In this document: piece after piece, positions 27,728 to 35,758 of the stretch
How the letters are laid out: every line of letters starts with the position of its first letter
Numbering within the stretch: position 1 is the first letter of the stretch
Program-made: the position numbers and the translations under genes
Source of the DNA: CAWDMN01 sp963803155
Lineage (GTDB): Bacteria; Acidobacteriota; Terriglobia; Versatilivoradales; Versatilivoraceae
DNA length: 64,000 nucleotides
Direction: 5' to 3'
NCBI GenBank assembly: GCA_963803155.1
Contig: CAWDMN010000059.1
Span: 372,001 to 436,000 of the forward strand
The notes under the pieces: model-generated
Databases searched by the model: none
Told to the model about the DNA's origin: nothing
The model's input: only the letters and a program-made list of their open reading frames with translations

Positions 27728-27796
27728 AAAGGAAGAGCGGCGGCTGTTCTGCCTTCATCCCGGAATTTTATTCTCTAGTGGAAAGCGGGAGCGAGA

Positions 27797-28012
27797 ATGA
27801 CTGAAAAGCACTTTATTTCCATCTGGTTTTTTATAGGGACAATCCTGACCATCTATGGATTCCTAATCCTGGGGGCGGGAATTTACACCTATTTCATTCC
27901 CCCAGCCACACCCGTGGTGATGCAGAACATGCATGCCGGGATTTGGTGGGGGATATTGCTTTTGATTATGGGCCTTTTGTACACTGTCAAATTTTTCCCA
28001 AAAAAAACTTAA
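27797..28012 (+). CDS. Small two-helix membrane protein beside the SSS symporter
   Basis: 71 residues with two hydrophobic segments: WFFIGTILTIYGFLILGAGIY (about 10-30) and WWGILLLIMGLLYTVKFF (about 50-67). An IPPATPVVMQNMHAGIWWG loop lies between. Short proteins of this kind are often encoded directly after SSS sugar symporters in Acidobacteria and Bacteroidetes; function unknown. It starts 69 bases after the symporter stop and is almost surely in the same operon. A hairpin (CCATCCCG...CGGGATGG, 28092-28115) follows without a T-run. Confidence 0.75.
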   Translation: MTEKHFISIWFFIGTILTIYGFLILGAGIYTYFIPPATPVVMQNMHAGIWWGILLLIMGLLYTVKFFPKKT

Positions 28013-28195
28013 TCAAGGGGAAGCTATCTTCCCCCATCCGTTTCCTCCCTTGGAGTTTCTTCTAGTCTGAGCTTTCGGTGAAAGTGCCCGCCCATCCCGC
28101 AAATTCACGGGATGGGGACACGCCATCCTGTTGATTCTGCCGATAATTTCGCCTACCCCCCCAAATATAGACCCCATTCCTTCTCCCTTATAAGC

Positions 28196-28201
28196 TATAA
28201 T
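28196..28201 (+). promoter_or_regulatory. Possible -10 box for typA
   Basis: A perfect TATAAT lies 64 bases before the typA start. At the expected spacing upstream there is no good TTGACA, so this is only a candidate. Confidence 0.3.
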
Positions 28202-28264
28202 GTTTGTTTTTGTCCTTGGCGGTTCTCTTTGATTAGGCTGCCGGACGGTTATTAAGGAGAATGA

Positions 28265-30046
28265 ATGATTCAAAGACGGAAAGACATAAGAAATCTCGCC
28301 ATCATCGCCCACGTCGATCATGGCAAGACCACCCTGGTGGACGCAATGCTGTGGCAGAGCGGCATTTTTCAGGCGCATCAAAAAGTCCAGGAACGGGTGA
28401 TGGACAACATCGACCTGGAACGGGAAAAAGGGATCACCATCATGGCGAAGAATACCGCCATTCATTATAAAGGGGTCAAGCTCAACATTGTTGACACTCC
28501 GGGACACACTGATTTTGGGGGCGAAGTGGAACGCAGCCTGCTAATGGTGGATGGAGTCATGCTGCTGGTGGATGCCTCCGAGGGTCCTCTGCCCCAAACT
28601 CGTTTCGTGCTTCGCAAAGCGCTCGAACACAACCTCCCCGTCATTGTGGTCATCAACAAAATCGATCGTCCTGACGCGCGGATTCAAGAAGTCATCAATG
28701 AAGTCTATGATTTGTTCATCGATCTGGACGCGGAGGATGGCCAGATCGATTTTCCAATTCTCTTCACCAATGCCAAAGCCGGACAAGCCAAATTGCGGAT
28801 GGAGGAGGACGCTCGCAATCTGCGTCCTCTCTTCGATGCCATCATTTCCAGGATTCCCGCGCCAGTTTATGAAGTGGGTGGAAATTTGCAGTTGCAGATG
28901 ACCAATATCGATTACAGCGATTATGTCGGACGCCTGGCCATTGGGCGAATTGCGCGGGGCGGCATTCGGCACGGGGAAATTGTTTCAATCTGTAAGCTCG
29001 ACGGCAGCGTGACTAAAACAAAGGTGACTCAACTTTGCACGTTCGATGGATTGAAACGAATCGAGGTGGAAGAAGCCACTGCCGGAGACATCGTTTCGGT
29101 GGCGGGCAGCAACGAAATTACCGTGGGCGAAACCATCGCCGACGCGGAGAATCCCGAACCTCTCCCCCCCTTGGAGATCGATGAACCAACCTTGTCGATG
29201 ATTTTTTCCGCCAATGTCAGTCCTTTTGCCGGCCAGGACGGGAAGTATGTGACTTCTCGCCACCTGAAGGAGAGGCTCGACAAAGAGCTTTTGAAGAACG
29301 TGAGCCTGCAAATCAAGCCCACCGCTGGTCCTGATGCTTACCAGGTGATTGGACGGGGAGAGCTGCAGCTGGCCATCCTGCTGGAGATGATGCGGCGGGA
29401 AGGATATGAGGTGGAGGTTTCCAAACCGCAAAGCGTAACCAAAGAGATCGAGGGGAAGCTGATGGAACCGCTCGAGCATCTATTCATCGATTGCCCTGAA
29501 GAATTCATCGGAGTGATTACTCAAAAAATCGGCGGCCGCCGGGGAAAGATGATCAAGATGGTGAATCATGGCAGTGGCCGCGTTCGGCTGGAATTCCAGA
29601 TCCCCACGCGTGGTTTGATCGGATTCCGCACCGAATTCCTTACCGACACCCGGGGCACGGGCATCTTGAACCAGCTTTTTCACGGGTATGCCGAATGGCA
29701 GGGGGATATCCCCACCCGCCCAACCGGTGCCATGGTGGCCGACCGTGGGGGGCGCGCGACGGCTTACGCGCTCAATAACCTGCAGGAACGCGGAGAGCTC
29801 TTTATTCGCCCCGGCGAAGCCGTTTATGAAGGGATGATCTGCGGAGAAAATTCCCGATCCGTTGACCTGCCGGTGAATGTCACCAAGGAAAAGAAACTCA
29901 CCAACATGCGCGCCTCCGTGGCCGATGAGGCAGTCCGCTTGATTCCTTATGCCGAAATGGGTTTGGAAAAGTCACTTCATTTTATCAAGGAAGACGAACT
30001 GGTTGAAATCACTCCAACCTCCATCCGCATGAGGAAAAAGAAATGA
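28265..30046 (+). CDS. typA: Ribosome-associated GTPase TypA/BipA
   Basis: 593 residues, close to the usual 605. It is a translational GTPase of the EF-G family involved in 50S assembly and stress or cold growth. The G1 motif AHVDHGKTT, switch GITI, G3 DTPGHTDFGGEVERSLLMVDG and G4 NKIDRPDAR are intact. The C-terminal domains include QKIGGRRGKMIKMVNHGSGRVRLEF and RATAYALNNLQERG, which are specific for TypA. The ATG at 28265 has TTAAGGAGA. A strong intrinsic terminator follows at 30062. Confidence 0.98.
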   Translation: MIQRRKDIRNLAIIAHVDHGKTTLVDAMLWQSGIFQAHQKVQERVMDNIDLEREKGITIMAKNTAIHYKGVKLNIVDTPGHTDFGGEVERSLLMVDGVMLLVDASEGPLPQTRFVLRKALEHNLPVIVVINKIDRPDARIQEVINEVYDLFIDLDAEDGQIDFPILFTNAKAGQAKLRMEEDARNLRPLFDAIISRIPAPVYEVGGNLQLQMTNIDYSDYVGRLAIGRIARGGIRHGEIVSICKLDGSVTKTKVTQLCTFDGLKRIEVEEATAGDIVSVAGSNEITVGETIADAENPEPLPPLEIDEPTLSMIFSANVSPFAGQDGKYVTSRHLKERLDKELLKNVSLQIKPTAGPDAYQVIGRGELQLAILLEMMRREGYEVEVSKPQSVTKEIEGKLMEPLEHLFIDCPEEFIGVITQKIGGRRGKMIKMVNHGSGRVRLEFQIPTRGLIGFRTEFLTDTRGTGILNQLFHGYAEWQGDIPTRPTGAMVADRGGRATAYALNNLQERGELFIRPGEAVYEGMICGENSRSVDLPVNVTKEKKLTNMRASVADEAVRLIPYAEMGLEKSLHFIKEDELVEITPTSIRMRKKK

Positions 30047-30061
30047 CCGTCTTCTTCCATA

Positions 30062-30104
30062 GTGAACTTTCGGCAAGCATACTTGCCGAAAGTTCACATT
30101 TTTT
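30062..30104 (+). terminator. Rho-independent terminator after typA
   Basis: A perfect 16-bp stem (GTGAACTTTCGGCAAG, 30062-30077; inverse 30082-30097) with a 4-base loop is followed by ATTTTTT. It starts 16 bases after the typA stop. Confidence 0.88.
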
Positions 30105-30303
30105 CCGCCGGACTCCCGGCTTTTTGGCTGGTGACACGGCTTCGTGCAAGCAGGACCGGGATGTCTTGGCTGCGTTGCACGGACAAAGACTCGCAGGAGC
30201 CCCCTGGGGGGGGGGCGGACGGGCAAGGTGGAAATCCTGGCGGCGGCTACGGCATGGACCGCTTTTTCCGCCACGGGCATGAGCCTGCGGGAAGGAAACC
30301 TCT

Positions 30304-30816
30304 TCAATTGACTGCCGCAAATTCGACTGACGCCGGAGCGTCCGTAGATAGGACTTTGTCGATGTCGAGCAGGATTTTGACCTTGTTTTGATATTTTCCG
30401 AGGCCCAGGATGAAATCAGTGTTGATTGCAACGCCAAAATGCGGCACCGCTTCGATGTTCGTGGGCGCAATTTCCATTACCTCGGAGACCTTGTCTACTA
30501 CAATTCCCATCTCTAACGATCCCACTCGCACTACAATGATGCAGGTTTCAGCGGTCGGTTTGGCAGGCGGCATGGCAAACTTGGTGCGCAAATCCGTGAC
30601 CGGGATCACCTTGCCGCGCAAATTGATGACACCCAGGATAAACTCCGGAGTTCGCGGAACAGGAGTGACCGGCAAAAGACAAATAATCTCCTGCACTTTC
30701 TGAATTTCGAATCCATATTCTTCATTGGACAGAAAAAAACTCAGGAATTTCCCACCAATGGCGTGACTTCCCGAAGCAGGCTGTGTTGTGGGGTTATTCT
30801 CAATTGCCAGGTTCAT
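30304..30816 (-). CDS. cheW: CheW-like chemotaxis coupling protein, module 2
   Basis: 170 residues from the ATG at 30816 with GAGGAGGA 7 bases upstream; the TTG two codons earlier is less likely. One CheW domain: FLSFFLSNEEYGFEIQKVQEII, TPEFILGVINLRGKVIPVTDL, MGIVVDKVSEVMEI, LGLGKYQNKVKILLDID. It couples receptors to CheA in the cytoplasm. It is a close paralogue of the CheW at 11276. It follows the chemoreceptor (30978) on the same strand after a 161-base gap that contains a hairpin, so it is likely the partner of that receptor. CheA is not in the window. Confidence 0.95.
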   Translation of the reverse strand: MNLAIENNPTTQPASGSHAIGGKFLSFFLSNEEYGFEIQKVQEIICLLPVTPVPRTPEFILGVINLRGKVIPVTDLRTKFAMPPAKPTAETCIIVVRVGSLEMGIVVDKVSEVMEIAPTNIEAVPHFGVAINTDFILGLGKYQNKVKILLDIDKVLSTDAPASVEFAAVN

Positions 30817-30844
30817 TCTCAAATCCTCCTCAAAGATTGAACGA

Positions 30845-30867
30845 GGGCCTCTGGAATCCAGAGGCCC
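30845..30867 (-). terminator. Intercistronic hairpin between receptor and cheW
   Basis: GGGCCTCTGG-AAT-CCAGAGGCCC is a perfect 10-bp stem with a 3-base loop between the receptor stop and the cheW start. No T-run follows on the minus strand. It may be a partial terminator or an mRNA-processing site that sets the receptor/CheW ratio. Confidence 0.5.
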
Positions 30868-30977
30868 GTTGCCGTGATGCCACCACTCTCGTTTGCTTGA
30901 GCCGCAAAATTCGACAATTATGGGTCAAGTTTCAAACGGATAATTTCAGTATCCCCAAAGCTCGAGACGAACTCTCG

Positions 30978-33086
30978 CTAGAATTCAGTCAAGACACCAG
31001 AATCTCCAAATGGGATCAATTCTTCAGGATTGCATTTCTTTCCATTGCTGGGTTTGGCGCCACCGTTGGACTTGTGAGAGCCGCCTCCGTGTTTAAAGGC
31101 AAATTGATTCGCCGGTTTGCGAATCAAGGCGGCAGATTTCTGGACTCCGCTTTGGCTGGAAATGCTAAATGCATGAACCAGATTTTGCATTTCCATGGCT
31201 TGGCTGTTCAATTCCTCCGCGGCACTGGCTGATTCTTCCGCGTTGGCAGCCACTGTCTGTGTCACCTGATTCATTTGTTCGATGGCTTTGTTAATTTGAT
31301 TGACCCCATCATTCTGCTGATCTGAAGCAATGGCAATCTCAGCCATCACTTCGGTGACTTTTTTTACCTGGCCGCTGATTTCATTGAGTCGCGCCAGCAT
31401 TTTTTGATTACCTGAGACTCCCGCCTCGGCGTTCTTCACTGATTCCTCGATTAAATTGGCCGTGTTCTTGGCCGCTTCGGCGCTACGGATGGCCAGGTTG
31501 CGCACCTCTTCGGCTACCACGGCAAACCCCTTGCCGGCGTCTCCGGCACGCGCAGCTTCCACGGCTGCATTGAGAGCCAGCAAGTTGGTCTGAAAAGCGA
31601 TTTCATCGATTGTCTTGATGATTTTGGCGGTGGCATCAGCGGAAGTTTTGATCTTGCCCACTGCTTCGTTCATCTCTTTCATCACCTGGGCGCCTTGGTC
31701 TGTTGACGCGTTGGCGCTTTCAGCCATGGCTTTGGCTTCCTTGGCGTTAGAGGTGTTTTGCCGAGCCATCGAAGAAAGTTCCTGCAGGCTGCTGGAGGTT
31801 TCTTCCAATGACGACGCTTGCTCAGAGGCACCTGAAGATAATGATTGGCTTCCTGAACTGATCTGAGTTGCAGCCGATGTGACCTGCTCCACACCCAAAA
31901 GAACCTGGGAAAGAGCTTCATCGAGATTTTGAACAGCCAAATTTAAAGCGTTTTTGATTTTGGCATGATCGCCCTGATAGTTGCCAGTCATGCGCGCCGA
32001 CAAATCTTTCGCGCTGACTTTCTCCAACACTTGGGCCGCTTCGTTGACGGGTTGAATTACCGCATCCAGAGTAGCATTAATGCCCTGGACCAGGTCGCGA
32101 TAGCTGCCCTCCAGTTTGGAGGCATCGCCGCGAACTTCTAGCTGTCCTTCTTTGCCAGCCTTGGTCAGCTTGTCGGTTTCAGACAACAGCCCATTTAAGA
32201 TCCCCTGGACTTTTTCAAAAGAGTGAATGGAAGCCTTGGTCTGGTCCACCATTCCATTGACCGCCCCGGATAAAATGCCCAGTTCATCCTTGGAATCCAC
32301 GGGCACCTTCTCGATGTCAGCCTTAACCTTGGCGTTAATATCTCCCCGGGCCATGGCTTCCATCGCTTCTTTGAGGCTCTTGATACACTCATCACGCAAG
32401 ATGCTGGCGCGCTCCACAACCTGTCCGATCCTTCGGGAGAGGCTGCGGGAGATAAGAAAGGCAGCGCCCAATCCCACCAAAATTGAGACGATCAATGCGC
32501 CGATCATGATGGACTGTGCCTGGCTGGCAATTTGAAGAGTCTTCGTACTGGCGTCCTGGGTGACCCGTTCTTTCAGGTCGACGAGCTCTTGAAGATGGTT
32601 ATTGGCTTGAGTCAAGAGAGCCACCGTATTGCCGGCGAAGGTCTCTTTCTTGGCCGCTTCGACATCCCCCTTTTGAGTCAAGGAATTGATTTTATTAACA
32701 ATGGGGAGCCAATTCTCGTAGGATTCCCGGGCTTGCTTGAGCCCCGCTTTTCCTTCTGGTGTATAAAACACCTTCTCCATCGCGTTCCAGTTGTCATCAG
32801 CCTTCTTTAATGCCGCAGTCAGACTGGCATTGACTTTGGCCGTGGCATCTTCACCAGTTACCAGCAGGGCCTGCCGCAAATCGCGCTGGATAGTCCTCAT
32901 TGCTTCCTGCTCCGACAATGCAGCAACAACTCCGGGCATATCCTTATCATTGAATCTTGACATTTCCGTTTTCATCTTGCCGATGTTAAAGATTCCTACC
33001 ATGCCGACGGCAAAATTAATAAGCAGAACGAGAATAAATGCGCTCATCAATTTTCCGCTGATTTTCAAATCGTTAAACCACTTCAT
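30978..33086 (-). CDS. Methyl-accepting chemotaxis protein
   Basis: 702 residues from the ATG at 33086 with AAAGGAGA. First membrane segment at about residues 13-35, then a four-helix-bundle periplasmic sensor region to about 185, second membrane segment about 190-210 (SIMIGALIVSILVGLGAAFLI). At least one HAMP domain follows, and a second HAMP-like region about 340-380 (VLEKVSAKDLSARMTGNYQG). The signalling hairpin has the conserved tip DEIAFQTNLLALNAAVEAARAG, which binds CheW and CheA. No C-terminal NWETF-like tail for CheR/CheB is present. It is probably in one transcript with the small protein at 33118 (31 bases upstream) and cheW downstream. The ligand is unknown. Confidence 0.95.
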   Translation of the reverse strand: MKWFNDLKISGKLMSAFILVLLINFAVGMVGIFNIGKMKTEMSRFNDKDMPGVVAALSEQEAMRTIQRDLRQALLVTGEDATAKVNASLTAALKKADDNWNAMEKVFYTPEGKAGLKQARESYENWLPIVNKINSLTQKGDVEAAKKETFAGNTVALLTQANNHLQELVDLKERVTQDASTKTLQIASQAQSIMIGALIVSILVGLGAAFLISRSLSRRIGQVVERASILRDECIKSLKEAMEAMARGDINAKVKADIEKVPVDSKDELGILSGAVNGMVDQTKASIHSFEKVQGILNGLLSETDKLTKAGKEGQLEVRGDASKLEGSYRDLVQGINATLDAVIQPVNEAAQVLEKVSAKDLSARMTGNYQGDHAKIKNALNLAVQNLDEALSQVLLGVEQVTSAATQISSGSQSLSSGASEQASSLEETSSSLQELSSMARQNTSNAKEAKAMAESANASTDQGAQVMKEMNEAVGKIKTSADATAKIIKTIDEIAFQTNLLALNAAVEAARAGDAGKGFAVVAEEVRNLAIRSAEAAKNTANLIEESVKNAEAGVSGNQKMLARLNEISGQVKKVTEVMAEIAIASDQQNDGVNQINKAIEQMNQVTQTVAANAEESASAAEELNSQAMEMQNLVHAFSISSQSGVQKSAALIRKPANQFAFKHGGGSHKSNGGAKPSNGKKCNPEELIPFGDSGVLTEF

Positions 33087-33117
33087 AGATTTTTCTCCTT
33101 TTTCTATTCTTTGGAAT

Positions 33118-33603
33118 TTAAGCAATGGCCATTAGCACGTGATCTGACGCATTTTTAGTTCTTAAAAAATTGCTTTGCATTTTGCTGAGCACGGCACCCA
33201 TATCCTCGAAATTGCTGTCGACGTAACTGATGAAGCAAGGGCACAACGAATGAGCGAGCGTGATATTCGATTCGTTGGCATCAGGCAAAATCAGGACAAG
33301 GCAGTTGCCCTGCAACAGTTCCCTGATTGCGACAAAGCGTTCCAGCTCGACGCAATCACGTATCACTTGAGCGCAACAAAAGAACGAAGCGCCATTTTCA
33401 GCCTCTCGGATATTTCCAAACCCCTGGGGATGTATATTGACAATTGCACAATCAATCTCCTTGAGAAGCAGCTTCATTCTCTCCCACCATCTGTCGAAAG
33501 AAGGATTGCAATTCCCAAACCAAATATCAGCCAAGACATTTGTGGGAGAGGATGAGGAAGGGGATAATTGCTCCAAATCAAAATCAATCTGTTGAAAGGG
33601 CAA
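33118..33603 (-). CDS. Small receiver-like protein of unknown function, module 2
   Basis: Up to 161 residues if the TTG at 33603 is the start; no strong ribosome site supports it, and the real start may be internal. I recognise no family. Strand-like segments are DCAIVNI, GNCLVLILPDANES and CFISYVDS, with helices between, similar in order to a degenerate receiver fold. By eye it aligns with the 128-residue protein at 13129, down to the final helix (SNFEDMGAVLSKM against RNLGHLQIVAERM). It lies 31 bases upstream of the chemoreceptor on the same strand. It is probably a dedicated accessory of this signalling module, function unknown. Confidence 0.55.
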   Translation of the reverse strand: MPFQQIDFDLEQLSPSSSSPTNVLADIWFGNCNPSFDRWWERMKLLLKEIDCAIVNIHPQGFGNIREAENGASFFCCAQVIRDCVELERFVAIRELLQGNCLVLILPDANESNITLAHSLCPCFISYVDSNFEDMGAVLSKMQSNFLRTKNASDHVLMAIA

Positions 33604-33720
33604 GAATTAAATGAAATATTTCAGGGACTGGAAATCGGGCTTGAATCAGAGAGATGAGGAAGAGGCACGATGATCCAAGATGTTTTTTCTGTGCAGTGTC
33701 ATCAATACCTAACAGCATCC

Positions 33721-33738
33721 TGTCGCCAATTTGCGACA
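33721..33738. promoter_or_regulatory. Palindrome TGTCGC-N6-GCGACA upstream of module 2
   Basis: A perfect 6-bp inverted repeat with a 6-base spacer, about 118 bases upstream of the small protein/receptor operon. The sequence GTGTCATC occurs on both sides. The layout suits a dimeric regulator such as the neighbouring sigma54 activator, but no good sigma54 promoter was found downstream. Confidence 0.4.
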
Positions 33739-33841
33739 GTGTCATCCTAAGTATTCCAATTCACAAGTTCAGTGACGTATTTTCCCTTTTAAGGTGGCTT
33801 TTCATTAATCCCACGCTTCAGCGCGGGGGTCTCGAGTTTTA

Positions 33842-34165
33842 ACATTTTTACCGCGGAGCGGTTAGGGAAATTAGCCTGGGGTAAAAGAGCGTCTTTTCTC
33901 TTTTACCCCAGGTAGGATCAAATCAATACCAGCGGGCACTCCAGCGGAGTGCAGGAGGGGAAGCCTTTTGCCCATCGAGGACATTGGCCGGATCGATTCC
34001 CTGGATCCAATGGACACAAGATCTGAGAAATGTTATCGCGGCAGCTGAACTCCCGCACCCCTCCAGGGTGCAACGGAGGTGAAAACTGATGGTATCCTGG
34101 GGTGTGCGGCGAAACGCCGCAAACCCCAGGCTAATCTCCTCTACCGCTTTGCGGTAGAAAAACAT
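33842..34165. repeat. MITE-like element with ~41-bp imperfect terminal inverted repeats
   Basis: The left arm 33842-33882 and right arm 34123-34165 are imperfect inverses. They share TTAGCCTGGGGT at the inner end and ACATTTTT-ACCGC at the outer end. Inside are further hairpins (CCTGGGG...CCCCAGG pairs at each arm; CACTCCAGCGGAGTG). There is no coding frame of note. It lies between module 2 and the sigma54 regulator gene. The remaining bases of 33604-34264 hold nothing else recognisable. Confidence 0.65.
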
Positions 34166-34264
34166 TGAAACTCCAAAACTCCGCGTTGAAGCACAGGGTC
34201 AATGAAAACCCAAGGAATTCGTCACTGTTTTTATGAATTCAACTACTTAGCGACGTCCTTTATA

Positions 34265-35710
34265 TTATGAAACGGCCGATGGGGGGAATTCCTGTTTCGT
34301 TTGTCTGGTGATTCCATGCCTATTGATAAGCTTGTGCAGGTGGGGGCGCGATATTTGAGCCACGCGGCAGGCCTGGGAAATATTCCAATGTGTATAATCG
34401 AGCAGTTCCAATAAATACTTCCGTTCGTTTTCTTCACGAAACCGTGAAAGGGAGGAAGGTGACAAAACTGGGGGGATTACATCGACATGAACGGATTCTA
34501 TTTCTTCCAGGCCCTGATAGAATTGTTTCCCCCTAATTTGGCCGCGCACCAACTGCACACGGATGGATTTGGGCAGATGGACTGGAAAGAGGATAGGCTC
34601 GTCCTTGGCGGCGGATAATGTGTAGTCCAGCGTGTTAAAGAGTTCCCGGACATTTCCGGGCCAGGAATATTCGTTCAAGGCCTCCACAAATTCCGGAGAG
34701 AACCCTTTGGTGTTGATTTTTCGTTTTTCGCACTGCCGGCTGATGTAATGAAGAGCCAGGTCAATGACGTCTCCTTTCCGTTCGCGCAGCGGAGGGAGGT
34801 GAAGATAAAAGGAGCGCAGCCGAAAGAGCAAATCTTCCCGGAAAGTGCCATTCCTCACCATAAGATCCAGATCGCGATTCGTGGCGGCCACCAAGCGAAA
34901 ATCGCTTTCCACCTCTTCCCGACCGCCCACCGGCCGGAATCGCTTCTCCTCCAATACCCGCAGAAAATTCTTTTGGATAACCAGGGGGAGTTCCCCCACT
35001 TCGTCCAAAAAAAGCGTCCCGCCATGGGCTTGGCGGATAAGGCCTTCTTTGCGTTCCATGGCGCCGGTAAAGGCCCCTCTTTCATGCCCAAACAAGATGC
35101 TTTCAACCAGAGGTTCGGGCAATGCCGTGCAATCCACCACGACAAAGTTTTTTCCGGCACGGAGACTGTTGGTGTGAATGGCCAAGGCAAAGCAATCTTT
35201 TCCGGTGCCGGTTTCGCCGGTAAGGAGCACGTTGGCATCGGTTCCGGCCGCCCGGGCCAGCTCGTCCAACGCTGATTTCATGGCCGCACTGGATCCGACG
35301 ATGCCTTCGCGATCCAGGGATACCGCATGTTGCGGATTAATTCTCAGACGTCGATATTCCAAGGCCTGCTTGATCGTTAGTTGCAGGTATTGGGGGAAGG
35401 ACTGTTTTTCAATATAATCCCAGGCCCCGCTCTGAATTGCCAGTTCCGCCCCGTCCGGATCCCCTTCGCCAGTGAGGATGATCACCATGGGGGATCCAGA
35501 GGTGTTCAAAATATGGGGAAGAGAGTCCAACCCATTGCCATCCGGCAGATTCACATCGAGGAACACCAGATCAAATGGTTCAAGCAAGAGTCGTGAAAGC
35601 CCCTGCGCCAGCCTTGTCGCACAAACGGGGTGATATCCGAATTTGGATATCATGGCTGAGAGCGCACTGCACATCGATTCGTCGTCATCAATTATCAGGA
35701 TTTTAGCCAT
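34265..35710 (-). CDS. Sigma54-dependent response regulator (NtrC family), module 2
   Basis: 481 residues. Receiver domain with ILIIDDDESM and phosphoacceptor Asp in LVFLDVNLPDG. AAA+ domain with Walker A GETGTGKD, GAFTGA for sigma54 contact, Walker B GTLFLDEVGEL, and RLRSFYLHLPPLRERKGD. Fis-type helix-turn-helix at the C-terminus (ISQACRVAQISRPHLHKLI). It starts 48 bases after the stop of a large hybrid histidine kinase on the same strand, which is its likely phosphodonor. It is a close paralogue of the regulator at 9208. Targets may include the adjacent chemoreceptor operon; this is inference. Confidence 0.95.
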   Translation of the reverse strand: MAKILIIDDDESMCSALSAMISKFGYHPVCATRLAQGLSRLLLEPFDLVFLDVNLPDGNGLDSLPHILNTSGSPMVIILTGEGDPDGAELAIQSGAWDYIEKQSFPQYLQLTIKQALEYRRLRINPQHAVSLDREGIVGSSAAMKSALDELARAAGTDANVLLTGETGTGKDCFALAIHTNSLRAGKNFVVVDCTALPEPLVESILFGHERGAFTGAMERKEGLIRQAHGGTLFLDEVGELPLVIQKNFLRVLEEKRFRPVGGREEVESDFRLVAATNRDLDLMVRNGTFREDLLFRLRSFYLHLPPLRERKGDVIDLALHYISRQCEKRKINTKGFSPEFVEALNEYSWPGNVRELFNTLDYTLSAAKDEPILFPVHLPKSIRVQLVRGQIRGKQFYQGLEEIESVHVDVIPPVLSPSSLSRFREENERKYLLELLDYTHWNISQACRVAQISRPHLHKLINRHGITRQTKQEFPPSAVS

Positions 35711-35758
35711 GCTTTTTTGATCCTATTGAGTGCCGCCACCAGCGGGGCGGGTAATTAT

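Noticed and set aside
33604..33746. Sigma54 promoter in front of module 2
   Set aside because: GG and GC pairs occur but with spacing one or two bases short of the required 10; not accepted.
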